Shown here: positions 34,576 through 45,321 of the stretch, in pieces
How the letters are laid out: each line of letters begins with the position of its first letter
Numbering within the stretch: the first letter of the stretch is position 1
NCBI RefSeq assembly: GCF_963678635.1
Contig: NC_087067.1
Span: 28,281,547 to 28,345,546 of the forward strand
Length of the DNA stretch: 64,000 nucleotides
Source: Symsagittifera roscoffensis
Taxonomy: Eukaryota; Xenacoelomorpha; Acoela; Convolutidae
Reading direction: 5' to 3'
The notes under the pieces: generated by a model
The model's database searches: none
What the model saw: the letters and a program-made list of their open reading frames with translations, nothing else
Told to the model about the DNA's origin: nothing
Program-made: the position numbers and the translations under genes

Positions 34576-35344
34576 CCACCACTTGAGCCCTAGTGTTAAA
34601 AGTTTCCCAAAACCAAATCTTACTGACAAAAATTTTTACCTACTAGCCCCCTATAATTATCTCCCTCTATTAATCCGATGCAAGTCGAAACACGACTTGT
34701 TAGCAAGTCAAGTGTCTAGTGATCACCTTCTTCAAAAACCGCTAACATTAGTTCCAAAAACGTAAAAATTTAGGCAAGAAAAATGATAAAAAACAGAAAA
34801 AGGTACCTGCCTAAAACTCAAAGGTGACCAATGTAAAAAAATGTCTGGTATCTGATTTTCACGCGTTTTCTACCCCCTACTAACGATCTATTGGATTATT
34901 CTCCTTTCGGGTATTTAAAAACGGTCTATTTTTGATCTCCCTACCCGATCCTACCAGGTTACCTACCTTAATTCGATCTTAAATTTGCATATCCCCGCGT
35001 TGCAACTCTTGTTTTGGGTCTAGAGATGAATTTTCCCAGACTCTGGCTATACTAATGTAAATAAATCGACGATATCGATTATTTAGTTGCTATAATGTGT
35101 CCCCCCTTTTTACAATTTGCAACCGCCAACCTCTAACTTAACCAGCCACCCTTCTAACTTCCCCCTATTTAGCCCCCCTCTTAAGCCGAAAATTACCTTA
35201 AGCGCGATGGTTGCTAAACCTCATGAAAGAAAACCGTAAAACCTGTTTCTAAGCTCTGCTCAAGTAAAAACGTATCCTCAAAACAGTGGGATCCGCTTAT
35301 CCAATTTTACACTTATTTCCTATAACGTAATGTGGGTTCTAACG

Positions 35345-35665
35345 ATACCCGATTGACCAAATAGAACACCCCAGTGAGTCCTTCTCTGTTTGTTCCGATT
35401 CCGTGCTGGTTGTCTCCTTGGCGTGTCCAGCACCACTCTCCAGCACCACTTTCCTACTTGGCTGGTCACCCGTTCCAGTCAAGTCTCCTAGTGGTCTGTC
35501 GATTGACCAGACAAAACACCCTGTGTTCCCTTCTCTGTTTGTTCTTGTCTGTGCTGGATGTCTCCTTGAAGTTTTCAGCACTTCTCGGGTCCCCTTCCTG
35601 AGAACCACTTTCCCATTTGGCTGGTCACTTGTTCCAGTCAAGTCTCCTAGTGGTCCGGTGAAGTT
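35345..35665. repeat. Two-copy direct repeat, about 150-165 bp unit
   Basis: GATTGACCAnAnAnAACACCC ... GTTCCAGTCAAGTCTCCTAGTGGT occurs at 35,347-35,490 and again at 35,499-35,660, with about 80% identity by eye. It reads through as a 100-residue minus-strand frame with two internal repeats, but nothing suggests this is a real protein. Confidence 0.85.
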
Positions 35666-36069
35666 GCAAGCTATCTGAAAACCTTTAACAACGCCCTACA
35701 ATTGGGCAGCTGTATAAAGTTGCTGACTTGATCGAAACGATCGGTCTTATTGGAAAACAGTATGGGTATACAATTTCAATTAATATTAAGGTGTGATCCA
35801 CCCAATCTGGAAGTCAAAGCCACTGTCCTTTTTATGTTTTTTGGTTTTTTGTTCCTTTTTCTATTCTGTTTTTTTTTGGTTTTTTGTTTTGCATTTTGTC
35901 TTTTGCTCAATATTTGTCCCCCTAGTTACGCCCTTACTCGGTTAGCTAGGCCTCGTTTGGAGAGCGTACAAGGAAATTTTCTCGAGTTTTCTTAAAAAGC
36001 TATCATGGTACAACCGGAAGGTTTACACGCTCCCGCTGAACCGTACCACCGGTACTCTAGAATGGGCAT

Positions 36070-36947
36070 TGTAACATTCGCCCGGAAGATACATATCGAC
36101 GGAAAATAAAACTAAGTCCTAAGACGACTGGCTTACGTCTAAACAGAGCTTTACATGCTTTTCACCGTCTCTACAAAGCCAGTTCTTTTGGTGGTCTTTT
36201 CAACATCGGGTCGACAAAAATGTTACTGTTCTCCGGCTTCGACCAGAACGCTCAAATTAACTTAATTACATGCAGAATAGTGAGACCATGGGTGGGTCTC
36301 AGTATCCCCAGACCACGAGGTCACTCCTAAAATCAGGGCTACTACTATTCATTGAATTATTATTGTTTTTGCTCAGTAGATAAAAATCATCATCTCCATC
36401 GAAGATGAATCAACCCTTTCCCCCAACTCCTAGCAAAATGAATTCAGATGTTAATTAAATTCAACTCAGGACATTATAGGAAAGCTAAAAGTTTATATAA
36501 AATGCTATGAGTTTCAGTCCCGAGACCCCTCCGGATTCTCGAATCCGGGGACATAAGACTCTTATTCTCCTTCCGGAAGGCTGTCTCCCACCCTTCACCG
36601 TTGTTCGCAACGGCCTTGCAACTATTGTAACGACACAAAAATTGCATCTCGGAACGGTCTCTGCTATTTCTGCTCGTCTCTAATTCCGATTCTAAGTTTT
36701 TTCGTTGTTATCGTCGCAACTACTGTTGTTGTTGTGTCCTATTTCCGTTCTTTTTCCAAAATGGCTGTTTTTGACGTTTCTTCGAATTATTAAAATTTAG
36801 GAATTTCCGAATCCTACAGCCTTCACGATTTGTCCAATTGTCCGAATAACGCTCTTATTCCTTCAAAACCGCCAATTCGGAAGGTTCGCTGCTAAAAACT
36901 CGAAATTGCTGCATCTGCATTTTTGTCCATTCTGGTCGAATGTCACA
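36070..36947 (-). repeat. LTR-b: 3' LTR of element 3 (and apparent 5' LTR of element 2)
   Basis: An 878-bp copy with the same TGTAACATTCG / CGAATGTCACA ends. It is close to LTR-c (roughly 85-90% by eye), consistent with an LTR pair of element 3. On its left, homology to the element 1 and 3 leader stops exactly at the terminus; on its right is element 3 3' sequence. Flanking pentamers (GGCAT / TACTC) do not match, so it is not a simple solo LTR. Confidence 0.9.
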
Positions 36948-37780
36948 TACTCCGCGGACAGTCCGGTCAATGTTCCCATTGAATCTCGCAATAAACGTAA
37001 AATTGGTACAGTGTCATCGAACAGAATTTACAAAATACACGAAATTACTTTTATCTACGTCATATCGACTCACTGCAGAAAATAAATGGCATCATACTAC
37101 GTCACTATAGCCTTCCAATTTTTTCACTAATCTGCACATTGAGGATATGACCTAAGATAAAAATATTTTTTATGACTTCCAATGGCAATGTCCTGATTTA
37201 AAACTTTTTCTCCTAGATTTTTAAAAGATGTTGCTTTGCAGGAGAGCCCTGCCAACCAACAAGCTAAAATTATCCTACTATGCTTCTTCCCTTCGGAAAT
37301 CTTGCTTGTTATTGTCTTGAATATTAAAACTAAGTAACTCTGTGGTTAGAAAGAACAATGAAACAATCTCCCTCTTCAAGAGATTACCCAAGCCTTTCAT
37401 GTCACGACAAAGTGATCAGTTCTCCTAGATGATTAAAAACAGTCATACAGGCTGGAATATTTAAATATATTCTTTACTCGAGTCTTTCTAAATAAATAGT
37501 AAGTGTCTCTAAAGCCACTAACTAAAATCAAAATGCAAATTTATAAATGCAACAAAATTCTTTAATGTTCAAAACTCAACTAAATGTTTCAGTTTTCAAT
37601 TACAACTTGGTTGCTTGGTTTCTCACTTAAGTTTTTTAACACACATAAAACAATTCTGAGTTTTAACTTCTTCCTCTTCGTCACTCCTTTGTTTCTCTTC
37701 TTTTCGTCGTTTAGAAGTTCTAAAACTTCTAAATTCTTCTAATTTTTTTTCTTTTTATATCTTGTTCTTTCGACCATTTG
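36948..37780 (-). other. 3' untranslated region of element 3
   Basis: 833 bp between the ORF3 stop and LTR-b, AT-rich, with no coding sequence of note. Its right part (from 37,588) is copied at 39,079. No obvious polypurine tract touches the LTR; the minus strand there reads GTCCGCGGAGTA. Confidence 0.6.
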
Positions 37781-39078
37781 TCAACGTTCCATCTCTTCCT
37801 CCTGTGACACTGACACTGCACTTTCAGTTTCTGTGTCTTGCAACACATCGTTAGCTATTCTGACGCTGTTGGAAGCAATCCTCCAACACTTCTGTTCTTC
37901 TACCCTCTGTTTGCAACAAGGTAGGGGATCCACGTTAGATTCTCTGTTTCGGCAGAAGCTGTTGTGGAGACACAACGTCACGTTTCTCTCCGAATCTTCC
38001 TTCAACATCTCTTCCTTCTCCTTTCCACAACGTTCACTCGTCCTGGAAATTCTCTTTACAGCGGTGGTCACTGCATTCTGATGAGTCACGGAGGCTCGCT
38101 TGAAAGCTCCTGCTCCAATGTCCAGCTGATATCCACTGTACACTCTGCCGTGCTTCGACATATGCTTTTTGGCATTTTCGTACAACCATGCAGTCATGTT
38201 AGCTCTGAACCATGGCATCAACCGTCTTCTCGCCCATATCTTTTTCACTTCCATCGGAATGTTTAGAATCTTGCACGTTGTCTCAAAAAGATCTAAATCT
38301 TTTAGACAATCCAATTTCTGCAACTGTTCTCTCGTTGGTGCCTCCTGTCTTTTGTTTTCTCTCACATGAGCCTCTAGCCATCGTATCGCCATCATAACTC
38401 GCACTATCACTATTGTTATGGGCCGTGATGAGTCTGGTAAACCCATGGAGAGCAGCTCTCCAGAGTCCCAGATCAACACCAGATTACTACGCTCGGGATA
38501 CCACCAGGTCTGCAGCAAGCAGTGGCAGGGAAACTCGTCATGTGTCTACATGATGCTCCTCCAATTACGTTTTCCCAAAGCTTCCAGTAATGGTTCCACT
38601 TCCATCATCACTCGGTGGTCTTCATCATTCTCGTCTACTGTATTGTAATCTGTAACGGTTGATCCTCTCTGTTCCTGTCTTTCAAAGTCACTAAAAATCG
38701 CACTCACGTATCCCATTAACTTCCTTCCCAGTATGGATTCCAACTCCTCCTTTGCTCTCTTTGGAACTGCTGAGAACATCTTACATAGCAACTCGTAAGA
38801 TTTTTCGGACATTCTCGTTAGTCTCACACACTTTGGCACTGAGAAGGCTTGATCCACGATCGTTCTGTAGAATCCTAGTGCAGTCACTAGATTCACCTCC
38901 GTTCCTCCATGGCAATCTGCGATCAGCTCCGTTTCCGTCCTTGCTTTCATCACGACATTCCCAAACAATATCGTCAATTCCTTGTGTTGTCTCTCTAGGG
39001 TTTTCACACAACCCAGACCTCCACAAACGTGACCTTCCAGTCCACAGACTTCCGCCAGACAGCTACCAGGTTTGACGT
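37781..39078 (-). pseudogene. Element 3 ORF3, C-terminal domain
   Basis: Pieces 38546-39007 (preceded in frame by PGSCLAEVCGLEGHVCGG) and 37781-38518 (245 residues) match element 2 12839-14076: TALGFY, YELLCKMF, WWYPERSNLVLIWD, MPWFRANMTAWLY, then a basic and Cys-containing stretch and an acidic end. A frame break lies near 38,530. It is a conserved but unidentified domain, and the natural end of ORF3. The sequence directly upstream (39,079 on) is a misplaced copy of this domain's own tail, so the natural join to the preceding domain is lost. Confidence 0.62.
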
Positions 39079-39570
39079 GTTTCAGTTTTCAGTTTTCAAT
39101 TACAACTTGGTTGCTTGGTTTCTCACTTAAGTTTTTTAACACACATAAAACAATTCTGAGTTTTAACTTCTTCCTCTTCGTCACTCCTTTGTTTCTCTTC
39201 TTTTCGTCGTTTAGAAGTTCTAAAACTTCTAAATTCTTCTAATTTTTTTTCTTTTTATATCTTGTTCTTTCGACCATTTGTCAACGTTCCATCTCTTCCT
39301 CCTGTGACACTGACACTGCACTTTCAGTTTCTGTGTCTTGCAACACATCGTTAGCTATTCTGACGCTGTTGGAAGCAATCCTCCAACACTTCTGTTCTTC
39401 TACCCTCTGTTTGCAACAAGGTAGGGGATCCACGTTAGATTCTCTGTTTGGGCAGAAGCTGTTGTGGAGACACAACGTCACGTTTCTCTCCGAATCTTCC
39501 TTCAACATCTCTTCCTTCTCCTTTCCACAACGTTCACTCGTCCTGGAAATTCTCTTTACAGCGGTGGTCA
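39079..39570 (-). repeat. Copy of the ORF3 3' end (37588-38078) inserted within element 3 ORF3
   Basis: 39079-39570 is almost identical to 37588-38078 (about one difference: CCGAAA versus CCCAAA in the NSFC-NRESN codons). The copy is fused in frame to the upstream ORF3 piece after GIAYNP, giving it the normal ORF3 tail and stop plus about 190 bp of 3' untranslated DNA. By comparison with element 2, about 140 residues that should follow GIAYNP are missing. Confidence 0.93.
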
Positions 39571-40552
39571 CTGGGTTGTACGCTATCCCTATGATTCCGG
39601 ACAAGTAGCTGTACGACTTCTTCTTGATCGGTCCACAGTACTCACTGGATTTCGGCAGTGGCCCCATAGATTCTTTAGTGAGTATCAGCTCCTTGTTTGA
39701 AAATCTCCTGATTTTGTCTATCTTTCTCATGGGCTCTAACTCCTCAGGTTCTTTCATATTCACCCTCATCGGCTTGCTTTGATGCATCTTCAGCAGTGCT
39801 AGCAAGAGTAAAGCTTTTGCTCGTTCATCGCCCTCCCTCAACATCTTGACACAGGTTTTCAATGCTGGTACTGAAATCTGCTCTATCAGGAATCGAATGA
39901 AACAGAGAGCATCTCTCCGCTTCGCGCACGCTACTGCCATTCCTTCCTGCATTATCAGATCCCTCAGGTTCGTCATCAGGAATACTTTTTCTCCTTTTGA
40001 CCTTTTCCTTTCTTCTGAGTCATTTTCCCCGCGAGTCAGTCCCATCATGCACCAGGCGAACCTCAGTTGTAATTCGGTTCTCACGTAAGGTACTGCCATG
40101 AGAGCGTGTATTCTCGGCGTAGTCCTCATTTCCTCTTCAAAGTACTTCAACACCACTGCTTTCCATGGAAGGCTCACTAATTGCTCGATCGTTTCCGCCT
40201 GCATCTCAGACGACGCTAGAGTCCCGTACGCCTTCTGCTTGAGGGTGGTGCTTCGCAACATTCTCTCCAGATAACCCTCCATGGCACCCTTGTCTTCCAG
40301 AGCCATCACATACCCTCTAGCCGAGTTTCGGTATTTTAACATCTCCATGTATCCACCGGCGGGTTCATCTATTGACACAGTCTCCGACATTGTCAGTCGG
40401 TTATGCTCCACTGGTACTAGTTGTCCTGCGACACTTCCCTTTCCGTGGTTCAAGGGAGATGGTTTAAAGTCTTTCATCGCGCTTTCTCCACATTGGCTAA
40501 GTATTTCCATTTCTAAGGTTGCTCCAGTCAGAGTGCGGTCACTGCTGTTGAC
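39281..40552 (-). pseudogene. Element 3 ORF3, fourth conserved region (chimeric tail)
   Basis: 409 residues from 40510; the frame extends further upstream, overlapping the end of the previous piece. Landmarks YFEEEMRTT, RRDALCFIRFLIEQ and SGIIGIAYNP match element 2. The last 97 residues come from the copied tail 39281-39570. A single frameshift at about 40,530 separates this from the 544-residue piece to the right. Confidence 0.65.
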
Positions 40553-42162
40553 TTTATCCCTGCCATGAGAATGGGTGGCACCATCGCTACATCGGTTAAC
40601 ATTCTGTCCGTGCCAGGCAATTGATAATCACCTTGTCCCAAATCCATGGCCTCTTCGACTCGTTTTCGTTTCGCTGAATTGACAGCTTTCATTGATATCT
40701 CTGAATCCACCTTCGTCTTTCCTACTTTCCTCGGCATCACTTTGCTGCCTAACTTCATCTTCATCTCGATGATCTTATCAATCACCAATTTTGATCGCAT
40801 CGTTCCTCTCCTGGTTCTTGACAGATATACCACCTCTCCTTTATCATCCTGCGGTGTCATCTTGATGGGAGAGTTCGCCTCCTTTTCATCAGTGGCTGAG
40901 TCAATCAACAACTCACTCAATCTCCCTTCACACTCATCAAGCTTGTCAAGGATTTCCCGCATCAATGGTCGATTGAGACCTATTTTCAAAATGGACTGGG
41001 TCCCATAGCTCTGAACCACTGTCCAGATTTCTTCCATGAACGCCACTTTGTCCAATCTACATCCCGTCTTACTTTCATGGTCTCGGTGATGTACTTCCCA
41101 CTCTTCTTCGGGCAACATTCCCAAGAAAGGTACTCTGGCAGAGCCTTCTATTCTTCTTCTCCTAGGTGATTCCATGAGGATTCTTTGTTCGTTATTTCTT
41201 GAATTGCCAGGAGAGCTGCTCTCCGGCAAATTCCGTTTCATTTCTGTAAAGGCTGACGGAGGTTCCAGTGTCGAGGTGCCTTCATCTGCTGGCTCAGTCG
41301 CCTCTAACGTATCCGCGTTGTTCTCAAAATCACTGAGGAAATTGAAATCCAGGCTGGATATTCCTCCTGTCGATGCCCTGTCGTCTTCCCCACCAGCTTG
41401 TTGCATGGATTCTTCTGTTTGACGGCTTCCTCCCGGCCCATCATCTCCTTCTGACGTATCCTTCTTCGAGCTTGAGGGTCCTTGCTTTTCAGTGTCGGCC
41501 GCTCCCGGAAATTTTGGTATGATCAGTGTACAGGCCGATTCATCTTCCTCTTCTCCATGGACCACTTTGATTTCCTCACAGCCGAAGGGTTCTAGGAAGG
41601 TTCTCGCCTGCAGTGTTCCTCCTACTTTCAATTTCGGTTTCACACTAGTCAGGATCAAGGAGGCCTCAGACAGTTCGGTCCTGCCTCTCTTCTTCATAGG
41701 CGCTAAAACTAATCCCGCCCATTCCTCGTCAAATCTTCCAGGCTTGGAAGTCGCGGCGTTGCTTATTCGCCTTCTCGTGGCTTGATCCGTATAGGCAAAT
41801 CGTGTGTATTGTAACACAGCGGCATTTCTCCCTACAAAGAATGGATCCATTGTTCCCACGAAATTCCCTATTCTCCTTTCATTGGTTTCAAATGCTCTCA
41901 ACCTAGGAGTTTGTACCACGGAGACTGCTCCGAGCAGCATCCTTCTTATCAGAGGGAATTCAGGGATTTCTTCCGGCAGCTTCTCGTAATCACCCCAATC
42001 TTTCGTCTCTTCTCTCACCTTGTGATATGCTGCAGTGAGACGAGGAACTCTGGTTATCTCACCATTCGTCTTATCATAGGGTCTCAGATTCCAAAGCTTC
42101 GGAAACACCTCGATGTGCCCTCTCTCTACTTCTCCCAATGCGATCACGGAAGTGATCGTCAA
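40528..42162 (-). pseudogene. Element 3 ORF3, third conserved region (544 residues)
   Basis: The longest uninterrupted ORF3 piece. N-terminal part homologous to element 2 16174-17034 (IEVFPKLWNLRPY, EFPLIRRM). The middle is acidic and Ser-rich (DTSEGDDGPGGSRQTEES), the C-terminal part is again ordered, with LNRPLMREILDKLDE, KMKLGSKVMPRK and a basic cluster SAKRKRVEE like a nuclear localisation signal. No known domain recognised. The architecture resembles a modular nuclear protein more than an envelope. Confidence 0.65.
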
Positions 42163-42216
42163 AACTGATGACAGTCATTTCTGGCTCTGATATCTTCGCA
42201 AACAACAGATCTTCGC

Positions 42217-43138
42217 TCATGAGCTCCCGCAACTACCGTCCACTGCTGATATGAGGTTCAGGTGCAGCACCGACCTCGTATACGCCTCCACCTTAACATC
42301 AGGGAACCCAAATGTGACTGCTGGTCCATAGATCACTGTCACAAACTCCGTGGCTCCTCTGATCAACGCTAAGGGATCGGTCCTCATAGCCAAGCTCAGA
42401 TCGGTTAGTAGGGGCATGCCCCCAACATGTCGTCTCACGTCTTCTTCTCTTTCGATAGTCTCATCTTCTCCCGTTCCAAAGCGATTTTGTTGTAAGAGAT
42501 ATTGGATAAGAGTGTGTCTCAGATCTCTTATCTTATTCCACGAGTCCGTGGCTTTCTTCATGTCTAATTTTCTCAGCTTCTCTCTCATCTCCGTGTCAGC
42601 TCAACGTGTCAGCTCAACGTGTCAGCTTCATTAATCCTCCCAAGTTTCTGTGGGTAATCGCAATCAACGCTAGAAGCCCATCTAACCGCAGGTTCTGAAC
42701 TCCTTCGGTGGGCAGTACCGCCGGTCCTTTCACGAAATTCTCAGCTCCAAACAACACGAACAAGGCTAGTAGCTCCACAATCGACACTTAAACTACTGCT
42801 TGGAGGAATTCCTTTATCAAGTAATGAGAAACTTTCGGGTAAACTTTCGCCAAGAAGGACGCGGTCCATCCGGCTCCCAACCCTTCCAGCATGCTATCTG
42901 TCCGTTCAAAGCCTTCTTCTGCCTTCACTTCCTGGGTCCAGAAGGTTTCCAGGGTAATCTGGCACATTCTGTTCACAAACTCAGCTGTCTTTTCTTCAGC
43001 ATTTTCCGCTAGGTTCACCTCCTTTAACAAGTAGGCATGGATCTTCTTGATCAGGCTGCACCCAATGCCATTACTCGAGGACTTAGATGTAGCCACTGGT
43101 TGGCCTCCGGTTTGGTCCTCAAAACCATCGCCTCCAAA
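42217..43138 (-). pseudogene. Element 3 ORF3, second conserved region, C-terminal half
   Basis: Pieces 42788-43096 and 42217-42588 align with the later part of copies X and Y: ETFWTQEVKAEEG with GGFWREHAKGEL, YLLQQNRFGTGED with YILMQNRHMTGEE, GGMPLLTDLSLAMRTDP and IYGPAVTFGFPD. The gap 42589-42787 is broken coding sequence with a small local repeat (GTGTCAGCTCAAC) near 42,595-42,620. The last motif block is the most conserved stretch of ORF3, so it probably marks a functional core of unknown activity. Confidence 0.65.
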
Positions 43139-43631
43139 TGAGCTCTAGTCTCCTGGGAATTTTTCCTTCTCGCTTTTTCACTTCCATTGCTCGGAACCAT
43201 AAGTCGTTCGACATCGCTATGACCACTCGATGGTCGTCGTCTCTTCCCGGTTTAAGTTTGAGCTGTCGACTGAAAATGGACAGTTCCAACCCCAGCACCT
43301 CATCCAACACCAACATGTGCAGCGCATGGTACTTGAATCCTCTCATCGCGTTCGAGATATCTGACCACACCGCAGGTAGTTCAGCCCTGAGTGGTCTCAG
43401 GTTCTCCATCTCTATCATGCGATTTGGGGCCGATATGATCACATCATATTTTCCTTCCGAAAGCAGGGTCACGATCGCAATCACGAATTTCAATCCATCC
43501 GGGAGGCATGCATACCCCGGAGACAGCGCGAACACTACTCCCGGTGTCAGCTTGGTGAATGACCCCTCCTTCGTCGCATCCACCACTTCACCCATTGACT
43601 CAAGGATATCCTTTATTGCTGGCCACCTCAT
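43119..43631 (-). pseudogene. Element 3 ORF3, second conserved region, N-terminal half
   Basis: 170 residues: FALSPGYACLPDGLKFVIAI, ISAPNRMIEMENLRPL, ELPAVWSDISNAMRGF, LVLDEVLGLE, SNDLWFRAMEV. It is homologous to copies X and Y of element 2 (SPGYASMPPALQFVYA, AAPNRELEPTNL, SLWFRGMDL). It follows the SGNH domain after a frame break. It might be a diverged relative of the SGNH fold placed in tandem, but catalytic residues are not evident. Confidence 0.6.
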
Positions 43632-44160
43632 GTTCTACTTCCAACTCATCCAAACGCTCTTGGAAGACTCGATTCAACCAAGCCTGTCCTTCTATACTAT
43701 CGAAGTGGATGCCATCCGTGGTCAGCCTGGCCTGATCCATAGCTCTCAACTCATGTTCGATGTCCATGAGGATCATTCTTCCGGCATTCCGACTTGCGAG
43801 ATTCCTCAAGATATTATTCCACCAGAACACTCCTTCGTTGTGCCTTCTCCCTGTTGCTGTCAAGCTCCTTGCATTCATTGGCACAGTGCAAACGGTCAGT
43901 ACCGCGCAGTTGAATTTCGGCCAGAGAGTAGTAAGCAAGCACACCATCATTGATTCCCATATTGCTTCCTGCTCATCTGAACCTCTAGAGATGTTATTCG
44001 TTCCAACCAGGATCATCACATTGGGGATCCTCCCTGGATTCATTAGTTCCACCATCCTATATAACTGGGCTATCGTCGCGCCTCCGAAGGCCATCACCGT
44101 GGTGACCCAAGAGGTCCTCAAATTCGAGAGTACTCTGACCAAGCTGTCTCCCAGTATCAG
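43600..44160 (-). CDS. Element 3 ORF3, SGNH/GDSL hydrolase domain (uninterrupted)
   Basis: All SGNH blocks are in a single frame: LILGDSLVRV (block I Ser, GDSL codons 44140-44151), FGGAT (block II Gly, 44074-44088), VGTNNIS (block III Asn, GTNN codons 43992-44003) and TTDGIHFD (block V Asp-His, 43705-43716). About 165 residues, the usual single-domain length. The family contains esterases and lipases with a Ser-Asp-His triad. SGNH domains are known in CR1-type LINE ORF1 proteins and have been reported in extra ORFs of rotifer LTR elements. The domain is out of frame with the coiled coil to its right (break near 44,160), so the full ORF3 is not intact. Confidence 0.88.
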   Translation of the reverse strand: MILGDSLVRVLSNLRTSWVTTVMAFGGATIAQLYRMVELMNPGRIPNVMILVGTNNISRGSDEQEAIWESMMVCLLTTLWPKFNCAVLTVCTVPMNARSLTATGRRHNEGVFWWNNILRNLASRNAGRMILMDIEHELRAMDQARLTTDGIHFDSIEGQAWLNRVFQERLDELEVEHEVASNKGYP

Positions 44161-44668
44161 ACGTGATGTCCTCAGTGGCGGTTGCTGCAGGTTTACTGCC
44201 GGCCGTTGTCAACGCCATCCGCTTCTCCACGGCCGTTGTCAACGCCATCCGCTCTTTGTAATCCCGCCTCAAGCGCTCAATCTCTTCGCTCTGTTTTTTG
44301 CTGCAGTCCTCGAACAATCTCTTCCATATGTCCCTATCTTCCTCCGTACTGAGCTTGGTCTTAGTCATCTCGTCCAGCTCCCTTTTCGTCCTTTCCAGTT
44401 CGTCCTTTATCTCAACCAGATCTTGCATGGTTTGGTTAGTCTGAACCTTTTGTTCTACTTTCGCCCTCTTTGGTGGCACAGCTGCTCTCAGTGGTGAACC
44501 AGACGAGGCAGCCTCGCTGTTCATCTCCTGATGCATTCTCGTCAGCCCAGGTTTGGGCTTGGAGGGCATAGGCATTTCACCTGGTTGGTAAGTCCTAGAA
44601 CTTCCCAATCCAGGCTCATTCGCCATTCGCCATTCGCCATTCGCCATTCGCCATTGAGAGAGCCCCAT
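44057..44668 (-). pseudogene. Element 3 ORF3, coiled-coil region with nuclear-localisation-like motif
   Basis: 203 residues: Pro-rich start, VPPKRAKVEQK (basic cluster like a classical nuclear localisation signal), then a long coiled coil (LVEIKDELERTKRELDEMTK ... EIERLRRDYKERM). A 30-bp in-frame direct repeat (about 44,201-44,260) duplicates RMALTTA. The frame ends past the SGNH start in the wrong frame. Element 2 has coiled coil at the same place (24009-23476). Confidence 0.6.
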
Positions 44669-44927
44669 TTCTCCACCTCATCACTCTCATGTTCGGGCGG
44701 TCTAGTACTCCTCTTTCTCCATATGCTGCCATCAACAGGACTTCCGTGGGGCGGTCCCCACGGTTGTCGTGCCCCAAGATGTTAATCAGGGCGGTCAGCA
44801 ACATGACCACCTCTGGGTCCTCCAGAGCGAAGTCTCGTTCGATCAGCCGACGATAGATCGCATCTACCATCGGTCCTACATATGCCTCTGCCAGGTCCAT
44901 CAATTCATCCAAGTTGAAATTATCCAT
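44616..44927 (-). pseudogene. Element 3 ORF3, N-terminal region
   Basis: Starts MDNFNLDELMDLAEAYV at 44927, the first in-frame Met after about 390 non-coding bases and a good candidate start for ORF3. RLIERDFALEDPEVV and TEVLLMAAYGERG match the start of element 2 ORF3. It is an acidic helical domain, unidentified. The frame runs into the heptamer array, where it leaves the frame of the coiled coil. Confidence 0.6.
44617..44655. repeat. Heptanucleotide tandem repeat (CATTCGC)5
   Basis: Five perfect CATTCGC units and part of a sixth at the point where two ORF3 frames overlap (44616-44927 and 44057-44668). On the minus strand it codes MANGEWR repeats. Because the unit is 7 bp, each gain or loss changes the reading frame. 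Confidence 0.95.
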
Positions 44928-45321
44928 TCTGTTCTCAGGTTTGATTTGATTCGATTCTAAGATTTGACTCTAGTGAGCATTTGAACGATCAATCAGGATC
45001 TAGAAAAGAGGTCACGAATATCACACTTGTCAGTCTCACCTTAAATTTTCGTTAAAATTTATTTAAAAACATTCAGATAAACAGATTTTTATCCTAAAAT
45101 TTACTAAAATCAATTGGTTTCTAAAATTTTGGAATTCGACCTAAGATTGGACAGTCCAAACTTTGGATCTATTCCTAAGATAAGATCGTCATTCAGTTGT
45201 TCATGGTCACTAACCCCTTCTTACCCAAGATCTTAATAATATAACACATAACACAACATAACACACATATCACACATGTCACACAACTTAGTCTTTAGCC
45301 TAACACCCTCTCGCACGTCAC
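44928..45321 (-). other. Non-coding gap between pol and ORF3 of element 3
   Basis: 394 AT-rich bases with no open frame. It contains a run of CACA-type repeats (about 45,243-45,285, ACACA/ATAACACAA). Position and size match the gap in element 2. Any splice acceptor or promoter for ORF3 would be expected here; none is obvious. Confidence 0.5.

Larger units (their letters stand above)
33461..36069 (-). other. Element 2 leader (untranslated region)
   Basis: 2.6 kb between LTR-b and gag, with no credible gene. It holds a hairpin minisatellite (33745-34575) and a two-copy repeat (35345-35665). It shares no clear sequence with the leaders of elements 1 and 3, although its length and repeat-rich nature are the same. 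Beside the LTR the minus strand reads ATGCCCATTCTAGAG; I cannot name a tRNA primer site. Confidence 0.6.
10458..36947 (-). mobile_element. Element 2: giant Ty3/Gypsy-type LTR retrotransposon, 26.5 kb
   Basis: Runs from LTR-b (5' side, right) to LTR-a (3' side, left). Order on the minus strand: leader with minisatellite, gag, spacer, protease, RT, RNase H, tether, integrase, linker, macro-like domain, gap, ORF3, 3' untranslated region. It is a different subfamily from elements 1 and 3: proteins are clearly homologous but diverged, and the leader is unrelated. It is enlarged by a duplicated ORF3 block plus a Penelope-like insertion (17,068-22,319). Assigning LTR-a and LTR-b as its own LTRs is inference from spacing; the alternative is that its true LTRs are lost. 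Confidence 0.7.

Noticed and set aside
35339-35641. 100-residue minus-strand frame with two internal repeats
   Set aside because: The repeat is a DNA-level duplication inside a leader; composition and context do not support a gene.
37781-44927. ORF3 as a retroviral envelope gene
   Set aside because: Position fits, but no signal peptide, furin site, fusion peptide or C-terminal transmembrane anchor is seen; the SGNH motifs and basic clusters suggest a different kind of protein.
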